Below are positions 1 to 5,890 of a stretch of 16,158 nt of DNA, piece by piece. Every line of letters begins with the position of its first letter. Position 1 is the stretch's first letter. A model generated the notes under the pieces. The model saw only the letters and a list, made by a program, of their open reading frames with translations. It was not told the origin of the DNA and ran no database searches. The position numbers were made by a program, and so were the translations under genes. Source of the DNA: an uncultured Oxalobacteraceae bacterium (lineage in GTDB: Bacteria > Pseudomonadota > Gammaproteobacteria > Burkholderiales > Burkholderiaceae); the NCBI GenBank assembly GCA_946478765.1, contig CAMLDH010000056.1, positions 1-16,158 of the forward strand. Reading direction: 5' to 3'.

Positions 1-13
1 AGGGAACCTGGCT

Positions 14-36
14 CCTTCCTCCTGAAAGGGGGAAGG
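14..36. repeat. Imperfect inverted repeat near left edge
   Basis: CCTTCCTCC (14-22) can pair with GGGGGAAGG (28-36) across a TGAAA loop, with one mismatch. It lies about 75 bp beyond the stop of the minus-strand kinase gene. No T-tract follows on either strand, so a terminator role is not supported; it may be a dispersed hairpin repeat. The remaining bases 37-112 show nothing recognisable. Confidence 0.3.
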
Positions 37-112
37 TTGGGATGGGGGTTGGACGTGTCTGACATCGACTGGATTCGCGCTTGTCAAAGAACTTTTGTCT
101 ACCTGCTTAGGT

Positions 113-1546
113 TTAATTCCTCGCGGCGTCGCCCGCCCCCTTGCGCGGCAGTGTCAACGTTGCACAGATGCCGCCTTCCGCACGTGCCGCAAGCCGCACG
201 TCGCCGCCGTGCGCGCGTGCGATCGCGCGCGCAATCGCCAGGCCCAGGCCGCAGCCGCCGGTATGCTTCGCGCGCGACGATTCGATGCGCACATACGGTT
301 CGAAAACGCGTTCCAGTTCGTCCGCCGGAATGCCCGGCCCGCGATCGGCGATACGGATCTCGATCTCATCGCCGCGATCGGCCACCGACGCCTCGATGTT
401 TTCGCCGCCATACCGCCATGCATTATCGAGAAGATTGGCGAGGCAACGCCGCAATGCCTGCGGCTTGGCGACGATCGGTCCCAACGTAGCACCGTGCAGT
501 TCAATGCGCGCCCCTAGCATCGTCATGTCTTCCACTGCACTCTCGATCAACGCGTTGACATCGAGCTTTTGCCATTGCTCGGCGCTTGCGCCGGCACGCA
601 GGAATTCCAGCGTGTTGCCGATCATGTCATCCATGTCGGACAAGTCGTCTTCCATTTTCGCCATGAGGTTTTTGTCGGCCACGCGTTCCAGACGCAGGCG
701 CAAGCGGGTAATGGGCAATCGCAGGTCGTGCGACACCGCGGCCAGCGCTTGCGCTCGGGTTTCCAGGTAGCGTTTCAAATCGCGCTGCATCGCGTTGAAC
801 GCCTGCGCCGCGCGCGATATCTCCAATGGCCCGGTTTCCGGCAAGGGCGGCCGATCCAGGTTGCGCGCCAGCCCCGTTGCGGCATCCGCCAACGATGCCA
901 GCGGACGCGTCAGGCGCCGTACCGCCCAGCCCGCCAGAAGCGCGACCGAAACACCGAGCACGAGCAGCAGCACCAGCAACCGCAAAGGCCAGTCCAGCCC
1001 TTGTTGCGGCAGGCTATGCCGAAATGTGAGCACCGTGCCGTCCGAGAGCCGGGCCTGTCCGACGACGAACAGGATGGGCGGTCCGCGACGATTTCGCCGA
1101 TGTTCGCCGGCGGCGGGCGGATTCGCGCTGGCGTCCTGGGCGCGCACGGCCGTGGGTGCATCGCCGCGCCGGCGTATTTCCGCACGTTTGATGGACAGCA
1201 CTTGCAACGATGCGGGCCGTTCCAGTTCCCTCGCCACGCGTTCGACAAACAGATGCGCCTCTTCCGCGTTTTCGTCGGTCGCAGGTTGCCACGGCTCGCT
1301 CAATGACACGCGAATCGGTGGCACATTCAATGCATGCATCAAACGGTTGCGCTCTCCCGGTTCCGCCTGGTCGAGAATGGAAATGACGCCGGCGACACGC
1401 TGTGCGGCGTACGCGCCCAGCAGCCGTTCCTCGAACCGGGCTCGGTCATCGAGCATCAGCCAGAATCCGACGGATTGCGCCGCAATCAAACCGGCCACCA
1501 GCGCCAACAGGATCTGTCCGAACAGCGTGCGTGGAAGCAGCCTCAT
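113..1546 (-). CDS. EnvZ-type membrane sensor histidine kinase
   Basis: This 477-aa inner-membrane kinase is the sensor of the two-component system with the regulator upstream. TM1 is at about residues 9-32, a periplasmic sensor loop follows to about 186, and TM2 is at about 187-208. A HAMP linker (about 209-262, with RRLTRPLASLA) leads to the dimerisation domain, whose phospho-acceptor is His273 in VSHDLRLPITR. The ATPase domain shows the N-box NLLDNAWRYG (371-380, Asn375), the G1 box DRGPGIP (401-407) and the G2 box GGCGLGLAIAR (430-440). All catalytic motifs are present, so it should be active. The sensor loop holds an Arg-rich, low-complexity part (about 125-155). The ATG at 1546 is chosen because it overlaps the regulator stop as ATGA and the protein then begins directly before TM1; a reading frame open further upstream only shadows the regulator gene. 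The signal sensed cannot be read from sequence. Confidence 0.93.
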   Translation of the reverse strand: MRLLPRTLFGQILLALVAGLIAAQSVGFWLMLDDRARFEERLLGAYAAQRVAGVISILDQAEPGERNRLMHALNVPPIRVSLSEPWQPATDENAEEAHLFVERVARELERPASLQVLSIKRAEIRRRGDAPTAVRAQDASANPPAAGEHRRNRRGPPILFVVGQARLSDGTVLTFRHSLPQQGLDWPLRLLVLLLVLGVSVALLAGWAVRRLTRPLASLADAATGLARNLDRPPLPETGPLEISRAAQAFNAMQRDLKRYLETRAQALAAVSHDLRLPITRLRLRLERVADKNLMAKMEDDLSDMDDMIGNTLEFLRAGASAEQWQKLDVNALIESAVEDMTMLGARIELHGATLGPIVAKPQALRRCLANLLDNAWRYGGENIEASVADRGDEIEIRIADRGPGIPADELERVFEPYVRIESSRAKHTGGCGLGLAIARAIARAHGGDVRLAARAEGGICATLTLPRKGAGDAARN

Positions 1547-2253
1547 GTCTTGCGCTCCACCAACGCCGCCAGCATGTACCCCTCGCTGCGCACCGTCTTG
1601 ATCAACACATGTTCGCTGCCATCGTCGCCGAGGCGGCGGCGCAGGCGGCTGATCAACACATCGACGGTGCGGTCGAACGGCCCGGCCTCGCGACCGGAAG
1701 AGGCATCGAGCAACTGGTCGCGCGACATGACGCGATGCGGATTTTCCGCCAGTGTCTTCAAAATCCGGAATTCGCCCGCGGATAAGGGCGCAACGATGCC
1801 GGCGCCATCGACCAGATGGTGCGCATGCACGTCCAGTATCCACCCTGCAAAATGCAGCTTCCGGGCCGGCACGACAACGGCAGCGCCCTCTCCCGCACGG
1901 CGCAGGATGTTCTTGACCCGGGCCAGCAACTCGCGCGGAATAAAGGGCTTATGGAGATAGTCGTCGGCCCCCATCTCCAGACCGAGAATGCGATCCATAT
2001 CGTCGCCTTTGGCGGTCAGCATCAGGATCGGGACCGCACGCTGGGTTCTCAGGTTGCGGCACAGCACCAGCCCGTCTTCCCCCGGCAGCATGAGATCGAG
2101 AATGACCAGATCAACCTGATGGTGTTTGACCAATTCCCACATCTGCGCGCCATCTTCCGCAAGCAGAACGTGATAATCCCGCTCGCCGAAATACTCTTGC
2201 AGCAGCTTTCGCAATTCACTGTCGTCATCGACGACGAGTATCGTTTTTTCCAT
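1543..2253 (-). CDS. OmpR/PhoB-family response regulator
   Basis: This is a 236-aa DNA-binding response regulator. The receiver domain (about 4-115) has the acidic pocket VDDD (8-11), the phospho-acceptor Asp53 in VILDLMLPGEDG, Thr80 and Lys102 in YLHKP. A winged-helix effector domain (about 135-230) carries FRILKTLAENPHRVMSRDQL, the recognition region DRTVDVLISRLRRRLG and the wing VRSEGYML. It has the usual length for the OmpR family. The ATG at 2253 is preceded by an AAGGAAG ribosome site. The stop overlaps the kinase start by 4 bp, so the two are translationally coupled. It is divergent from the Spy-like gene, and TTAC repeats between them are its likely operator. It most resembles OmpR/CpxR/RstA-type regulators; I cannot assign a specific name. 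Confidence 0.95.
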   Translation of the reverse strand: MEKTILVVDDDSELRKLLQEYFGERDYHVLLAEDGAQMWELVKHHQVDLVILDLMLPGEDGLVLCRNLRTQRAVPILMLTAKGDDMDRILGLEMGADDYLHKPFIPRELLARVKNILRRAGEGAAVVVPARKLHFAGWILDVHAHHLVDGAGIVAPLSAGEFRILKTLAENPHRVMSRDQLLDASSGREAGPFDRTVDVLISRLRRRLGDDGSEHVLIKTVRSEGYMLAALVERKT

Positions 2254-2322
2254 GTGGCTTCCTTGGCACCGCTTGCTAGGATACCGCCGCGGCGAATTTG
2301 ACCATCGGGTGCGATGCCATTT

Positions 2323-2385
2323 ATTACAAATATTTACGTTCCATTTACAAAAAGCAGCCTCGTTGACATACGCCATTTACGTAAA
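2323..2385. promoter_or_regulatory. Phased TTAC repeats: likely regulator operator and divergent promoter
   Basis: In the divergent intergenic region, TTAC occurs at 2324, 2334, 2345 and 2377, three of them as TTTAC. Steps are 10, 11 and 32 bp, close to whole helical turns. The last forms the perfect palindrome TTTACGTAAA (2376-2385). OmpR-family regulators bind tandem half-sites spaced 10-11 bp, and the CpxR box is GTAAA-N5-GTAAA, so this is a reasonable operator for the adjacent regulator (inference). A consensus -35 TTGACA lies at 2363-2368 facing the Spy-like gene. The matching -10 (about 2386-2391, GAGATT) is weak, which fits a promoter needing activation. Confidence 0.55.
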
Positions 2386-2402
2386 GAGATTTCAATGGAG
2401 CT

Positions 2403-2428
2403 CATTGATTCAACACATTGATTCAACA
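2403..2428 (+). repeat. 13-bp perfect tandem repeat in the leader of the Spy-like gene
   Basis: CATTGATTCAACA is repeated exactly, at 2403-2415 and 2416-2428. The repeat ends three bases before the GAGGAG ribosome site (2431-2436), so it lies in the untranslated leader if transcription starts near the TTGACA promoter. Confidence 0.9.
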
Positions 2429-2443
2429 ACGAGGAGATTATCT

Positions 2444-2989
2444 GTGACTACTTCACGCACCCGCTTCCATCGCTTTCTTGCCGCTATGGCCATCAGTGTC
2501 GGACTGAGCATGAGTCTGACGTCCTCGGCATGGGCTGCCGCAAGCGGTTCCGACCAAATGCAACACGAATGGGCCAGACATCGACAGGAAATGCGCAAGG
2601 CGCGCTTGACCAAAATGGCGGAACGCCTGGAAATCAAATCGTCCCAGCAAGGCGCGTGGCAAACCTATGCAAAGACCTATGCGGCAATGATGGATAGAAA
2701 CACGCAGCGGCCGAACGAACCTGCCGACGCAGCGACGCTCGTGCGCTATCGCGCCAGCGTGGCGGCCGAACATGCCACGAAACTGGCGCAGCTTGCCGAT
2801 GCCACTGTCCGGCTGCAAGAAACATTGACGCCCGAACAGCGCCAGACGCTCACCGACATGGTGCGCCACTCGCAACATCGCCATCATGACCGGCACTCCG
2901 GGCCGCACCGTTGGAATGGCAGGCCGCATCAACCGGAGCAGCACGGGACAGCAGCAGACGGAATACCCCGCACCGCCGCCACCCGGTAG
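2444..2989 (+). CDS. Secreted Spy/CpxP-like LTXXQ-motif protein
   Basis: This 181-aa protein is predicted to be periplasmic. A signal peptide (basic RTRFHR, hydrophobic core about 11-30, cleavage near the AWA-A site at about 31) precedes a highly helical, charged mature part. LTPEQRQTL at 128-136 is the LTXXQ signature shared by Spy and CpxP, which are periplasmic chaperones or stress-sensing adaptors. The tail (142-168) is His-rich, which might bind metal (inference). The GTG start at 2444 has a strong GAGGAG site 7 nt upstream; a longer frame upstream is open but lacks a signal sequence at its N-terminus. Its position divergent from an OmpR-type two-component system mirrors cpxP next to cpxRA, suggesting it is a target and possibly a feedback partner of the kinase. 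The last 15 or so residues look unnatural compared with the overlapping +1 frame, so the C-terminus may be frameshifted. Confidence 0.85.
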   Translation: MTTSRTRFHRFLAAMAISVGLSMSLTSSAWAAASGSDQMQHEWARHRQEMRKARLTKMAERLEIKSSQQGAWQTYAKTYAAMMDRNTQRPNEPADAATLVRYRASVAAEHATKLAQLADATVRLQETLTPEQRQTLTDMVRHSQHRHHDRHSGPHRWNGRPHQPEQHGTAADGIPRTAATR

Positions 2990-3026
2990 CTATCCACCGC
3001 CGCCTGCGCCGCCGCAGAGGCAGTAA
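2940..3026 (+). other. Out-of-frame proline-rich tail, possible frameshift of the Spy-like gene
   Basis: In the +1 frame relative to the annotated gene, 2940-3023 reads S-T-G-Q-Q-Q-T-E-Y-P-A-P4-G-S-Y-P4-A-P-P-Q-R-Q and ends at TAA (3024-3026). This low-complexity tail looks more like a genuine C-terminus than the in-frame HGTAADGIPRTAATR. A single-base change near 2920-2945 would join them. GC-rich sequence can also give Pro-rich readings by chance. Confidence 0.35.
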
Positions 3027-3437
3027 TTTGCGCTCAGGCGGATTCGTCGCTGGGAACAAGCAGGCGACACCGGCCTCAGCGGCCACTCGTATGCGGTCAG
3101 GTCAAGTGCTTCGCCTATCTGGGGCGAACCCGGTCAAGGTGTCCAGCCGGGGCGGCTACCTGCCCATCGTATGCGTGCAGGACAACGGTGATGCCCTGCT
3201 TACCGGTTCGCCGCGCAAACCCGGTTTGCCAGCTGTGCGTGTCCACATCGACCTGCAGCGGGGCCACCAATCCGGCCCTTCTTCATGAAGGGAAATCAAT
3301 TCGACAAGCTGTGTAAATTCTTGATGAGGTTGATAGGCGGAAATTTTTTGTTGTGCCTCTGCCATGTCCGTTTCCACACATAAAACATATAATCGCCCGC
3401 ATCTTGCAAGAATCGATTTAAAAGGGAGAGCGGTTAA
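3027..3437. other. Intergenic stretch with no gene I can support
   Basis: This is about 410 bp with no recognisable coding sequence. Open frames exist on both strands at roughly 3040-3290 but match nothing I know. A small hairpin, CCCTTC-ttcat-GAAGGG, is at 3276-3292. After about 3290 the sequence becomes visibly more AT-rich, which may mark the left edge of the accessory region. A consensus-like TATAAT sits at 3388-3393. Confidence 0.5.
3388..3393 (+). promoter_or_regulatory. TATAAT -10 candidate before a small gene
   Basis: A perfect -10 hexamer lies 44 bp before the ATG at 3438. No good -35 is found 16-18 bp upstream (TGTCCG at 17 bp), so this is only a candidate. Confidence 0.3.
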
Positions 3438-3632
3438 ATGAAAGTGACACAGATGGAACACTTCTCATCAACATCTCAATGCTTAGAAATAGCAGAAGCA
3501 GCAGGACATGCCGAAGCGCCATATGCGGCGCATCCTTCCGCACTTTGTGCGGATGTCGCGCCGCAGATCCCTGCTGTCAATACTCGGCTTGGCGGTGATG
3601 CGCTAAGTGGGTTTTGGGCGCATTTGTCGTAA
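3438..3632 (+). CDS. Small hypothetical protein, 64 aa
   Basis: The family is not recognised. The protein begins MKVTQMEHFSSTSQ, has four Ala/His/Pro-rich stretches and no clear membrane segment. Support comes from expression signals: AGGGAGAG (3423-3430) is 7 nt before the ATG, and TATAAT lies 44 bp upstream. Against it, the composition is bland and the C-terminal half could be spurious. It lies 67 bp before an attC-like site whose bulge polarity would suit a plus-strand cassette, so it might be the gene of that cassette (inference). Confidence 0.4.
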   Translation: MKVTQMEHFSSTSQCLEIAEAAGHAEAPYAAHPSALCADVAPQIPAVNTRLGGDALSGFWAHLS

Positions 3633-3699
3633 GCGTTGCAGCGGCCAGAGGCATAAAAAAGCCGTATTGAGCATTTAGAAACCGGCGTGGCCCCGCGAG

Positions 3700-3767
3700 A
3701 CATAACATGAACCTGAGCGGTTTGCGGGGCCATCCCGGCGGAGGGTCACTCGGTGGAAGGGTTAGGC
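3700..3767. other. attC-like integron recombination site A
   Basis: Read on the plus strand: R'' ACATAAC (3700-3706), spacer ATGA, L'' ACCTGAG (3711-3717), a variable middle, L' CTCGGT (3749-3754), spacer GGAAGG, R' GTTAGGC (3761-3767). R' matches GTTRRRY. L'' pairs with L' leaving one extra base, as in real attC stems, and the spacers form the expected unpaired bubble. Read on the minus strand, R'' is the consensus GCCTAAC and begins 10 nt after the stop of the DUF2971 gene, the usual place for a cassette attC. Polarity is therefore ambiguous: the bulge favours plus, the gene context favours minus. A longer inverted repeat (GGCCCCGC 3689-3696 with GCGGGGCC 3724-3731) overlaps it. Confidence 0.5.
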
Positions 3768-3777
3768 GTCATTGCAC

Positions 3778-4776
3778 TCATCGACCGATGTAGGGTATCT
3801 GCGAACACACGACCTCAGCTTCATAGTCATTTGCCGCCAATAGCCGCTGAATGGCTTGCGCGCGAAGACCTGCTTCTCGATGCGGACCGACAATCACTCT
3901 CTTGATTGGGAGTCGGACCTGTTCATGTGATGAAGCAGGTTGCGTGAACAGTTCAAGATAGGGCACCGGAAGACCCCCGCGAAGGAACGTCTTGATCGGC
4001 TTCTGCGGCTTCGTCTCTCCTTCCGTCGCCGCCGATCGAGCAATTTCTGCATCAACGGGAATCGCTACGACCCTCACCTCGCGCTCTTCCCAGAAGCCCC
4101 AATGTTTGTACAGGCATGACAAGCTACTGATGGCTTGATAGAAGCCATTTGTCTCTTCAGCAGTTCCCCCGCGAAGCATTCTTGCGATTCCGGTACGTAC
4201 CACTGCCTCTAACTCGGCAACATCTTCGGACGACGGCTGACTGCTTGGGTCTATCCCGTCGTAGTAGTGAACGTTACCCCACCACGCGTGCTGATAGCGG
4301 TATGTCTGTTCCTCAACCTTGAAAAGTTGCTCGAACTCCACGGTATCGAAGACCAACGCATAGCCACCATCGCCGCCGTATCCGCGCCATTGACTCAGCA
4401 AACCGCTGTGTGAGACAAGTGGATCGCGAGTTGCGCTCATCGAGAAGATGTACGGATGATTGAGTCTCAGGGTGTTGGTGCGAAGAGACTCCACCCGCAT
4501 CTGTGTTTCCGATCTTGCAATCTTCTCGATTCCCCCGTCAGCCTCCATCGTCTTGGCGTGTTCAGGTACTCGGGCCAGTTCGTTCATGTAGCTCAAGACT
4601 TCAGGGAGTACGAGGTCGGGCAGCCGGGCATCGAAGAAGTGCTTCATTTCTTCTGCATCGTTCAGAAATGCCGCGTGGTTCGCCCAAAGACAACCATTCG
4701 ACACGATTCCCGCTAGCCCAGCGGCAGTCGTGTAGTGCATCAGCTCCGTGTATTCCTCAGTAACCGCTCTTGGCAT
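3778..4776 (-). CDS. DUF2971 family protein, cassette-like
   Basis: This 332-aa cytoplasmic protein belongs to the DUF2971 family, whose biochemical role I do not know to be established. Family landmarks are ELMHYTTAAGLAGIV (11-25), a LWANHAAFLNDAEEM segment (30-44), FSMSATRDPLVSHSGLLSQW followed by RGYGGDGGYALVFD (111-144), LYKHWGFWEEREVRVVAIP (222-240) and VIVGPH (294-299). The ATG at 4776 is preceded by a GGAG site about 10 nt upstream and places the HYT motif close to the N-terminus as usual; the frame is open further back but runs into site B. The gene is alone on this strand and lies exactly between two attC-like sites (48 bp from the upstream one, 10 bp from the downstream one), so it may be a captured gene cassette. 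Confidence 0.8.
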   Translation of the reverse strand: MPRAVTEEYTELMHYTTAAGLAGIVSNGCLWANHAAFLNDAEEMKHFFDARLPDLVLPEVLSYMNELARVPEHAKTMEADGGIEKIARSETQMRVESLRTNTLRLNHPYIFSMSATRDPLVSHSGLLSQWRGYGGDGGYALVFDTVEFEQLFKVEEQTYRYQHAWWGNVHYYDGIDPSSQPSSEDVAELEAVVRTGIARMLRGGTAEETNGFYQAISSLSCLYKHWGFWEEREVRVVAIPVDAEIARSAATEGETKPQKPIKTFLRGGLPVPYLELFTQPASSHEQVRLPIKRVIVGPHREAGLRAQAIQRLLAANDYEAEVVCSQIPYIGR

Positions 4777-4824
4777 GCGTATGACGCTCCGGTGGAGGGG
4801 GATGATGTGGCGTCCGCTGGTGAC

Positions 4825-4895
4825 GCTTAACGTAAAGCTAAGAGGAAGGCGAAATGCGCAGCATTTGGTCTGTCCCACTTGAGCGCATGTTATGC
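4825..4895 (-). other. attC-like integron recombination site B
   Basis: Read on the minus strand: R'' GCATAAC (4895-4889), spacer ATGC, L'' GCTCAAG, a variable middle, L' CTTAGC, spacer TTTAC, R' GTTAAGC (4831-4825). R' fits GTTRRRY. L'' carries one extra base relative to L', the polarity expected for a minus-strand array. The central part contains the hairpin AAATGC-gca-GCATTT (4852-4866). Total length is 71 bp, normal for attC. The DUF2971 start codon follows 48 nt after R'. Confidence 0.5.
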
Positions 4896-4941
4896 CTATT
4901 CCATAAATCCATACCGATTTTCCATAAACGTCATTAGAACT

Positions 4942-5086
4942 CGTAGGGCGCATCGCGATGCGCCGGATGTTTTAATGCGCTCGGCCAAGCACGCGTAACC
5001 TGCCCTTTAGATTGCGAGTTGGCTGGTAAGGTGAGGGTTTGGCGCAAGAAGGGCAGCCCATCCGGCGCATCGCGATGCGCCCTACG
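4942..5086. repeat. GTAG-headed REP doublet (REPIN/BIME-like)
   Basis: Two perfect 28-bp copies in inverted orientation occupy 4942-4969 and 5059-5086. Each contains the palindromic core GGCGCATCGCGATGCGCC next to a GTAG (CTAC in the second copy) tetranucleotide. GTAG-headed imperfect palindromes in inverted pairs are the hallmark of REPs mobilised by RAYT transposases (TnpA-REP). No RAYT gene is in the window, so the element is non-autonomous here. The 89-bp spacer contains no recognisable gene. Confidence 0.75.
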
Positions 5087-5346
5087 GCCCTGAATCCGGA
5101 ACGGAGTCAGGCGGAGCAACTAAAGCAGGCCGCTTGAGGTCACGCGACAACTACGTTGACAAACACCGACGTTGACAAACACCGTGATCAGGAATCAAAG
5201 GGATCAGTATCGCGAAGTTACCTGCGCTTTCCGAAGCACAACGCATGCGCGCAATACGCTGCGCTCTTATTGACGTCCTACCGAGTGCGCCTTACCGCGT
5301 TGAGGTCGGCATTGGTGCAAATGCAGACGCTGAAATGACCCGCGCC
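5087..5346. other. Non-coding accessory stretch
   Basis: Together with the region from 4777 this makes about 570 bp without a supportable gene. It holds attC-like site B, the REP doublet and a 16-bp tandem duplication. A TTG-initiated frame at 5156-5338 exists but begins inside the duplication and has no ribosome site or recognisable content. Confidence 0.5.
5153..5184 (+). repeat. 16-bp perfect tandem duplication
   Basis: ACGTTGACAAACACCG is present twice back to back, at 5153-5168 and 5169-5184, with no mismatch. Each unit contains a TTGACA hexamer, but no matching -10 was found. Confidence 0.9.
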
Positions 5347-5646
5347 TTATGATGACGGTGTCGATTGTCGATCTTGCAGGAAGCGTTGAATGATTGGCAA
5401 TGTGTATGACTTATGCCAACGGTCGGGGTAGCACCCTGGCGCATACGAACCCAACTTCTGAAATTCTGTACAAAACGACGTCAACTCAGTGCGGGGCACG
5501 TGGCGGGGGATCCCAGTCCGCGGCGTGTACTCGATGCCTGTCGCCGTCACCTGATAGCGAAAAGGCAGTTTCCTGACTAGCGTAATCCACTCATCTCGCT
5601 CATGCTGCCGCGCCCAAGTGAGCAGTTCATTTGCACTGAAATCCAT
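5347..5646 (-). CDS. Conserved-looking hypothetical protein, 99 aa
   Basis: This small soluble protein begins MDFSANELLTWARQHERDEW. Balanced composition with aromatic and charged residues, the motif FRYQVTATGIEYTPRTG (29-45), a GSYAPGCYPD segment and a C-terminal HKSYTLPIIQRFLQ argue for a real protein. The pattern (FxYxVTxxGIxYxP... then SYxxxIIxRxL) is one I recall from short proteins of unknown function in variable genome regions, but I cannot name the family. The ribosome site before the ATG at 5646 is weak. The 48-bp tandem duplication lies just upstream, 27 bp before the start, and could contain its promoter. Confidence 0.6.
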   Translation of the reverse strand: MDFSANELLTWARQHERDEWITLVRKLPFRYQVTATGIEYTPRTGIPRHVPRTELTSFCTEFQKLGSYAPGCYPDRWHKSYTLPIIQRFLQDRQSTPSS

Positions 5647-5672
5647 GTGGTTATTGTGTTTCTTGAGATAAA

Positions 5673-5768
5673 TTTCTAATATTTCTAATTAATCATGTCT
5701 GGTGCTGGCCAGCCCTGCTCTTTCTAATATTTCTAATTAATCATGTCTGGTGCTGGCCAGCCCTGCTC
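5673..5768 (+). repeat. 48-bp perfect tandem duplication
   Basis: Copy 1 (5673-5720) and copy 2 (5721-5768) are identical. Each begins with AT-rich TTTCTAATATTTCTAATTAA and ends with GC-rich sequence containing the perfect palindrome GCTGGCCAGC (5704-5713 in copy 1). It lies between the divergent 99-aa gene and the second DUF2971 gene, so it could hold duplicated promoter or operator elements. A recent slippage or strand-exchange event is the simplest origin. Confidence 0.95.
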
Positions 5769-5890
5769 TTAATCAACTATCGCTCGTTGTTCTCTGAATC
5801 TTCCCCAATCCCGGGGCTAGATTATTGCGCAACTGCGCCACAATGTGCGATCCTCCATGGCAATTATTTCAATATTCATCTGTTGTTTGC

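Noticed and set aside
113..770. Several plus-strand frames at the left end
   Set aside because: All are antisense to the histidine kinase and Arg/Ser/Pro-rich without domain signatures.
1547..1843. N-terminal extension of the kinase frame
   Set aside because: It lies inside the regulator gene in another frame, is Arg-rich and unlike any kinase N-terminus; the ATGA overlap start is far better.
2911..3288. 125-aa plus-strand frame after the Spy-like gene
   Set aside because: It overlaps the His-rich end of the Spy-like gene, has no ribosome site and no known motifs.
3156..3461. 101-aa minus-strand frame with MAEAQQKISAYQPHQEF
   Set aside because: The N-terminal half looks protein-like, but the rest is Arg/Trp/Cys-rich and unrecognised, and the start overlaps the small plus-strand gene; not enough to call.
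5156..5338. 60-aa TTG-initiated frame
   Set aside because: It begins inside a tandem duplication, has no ribosome site and no recognisable content.
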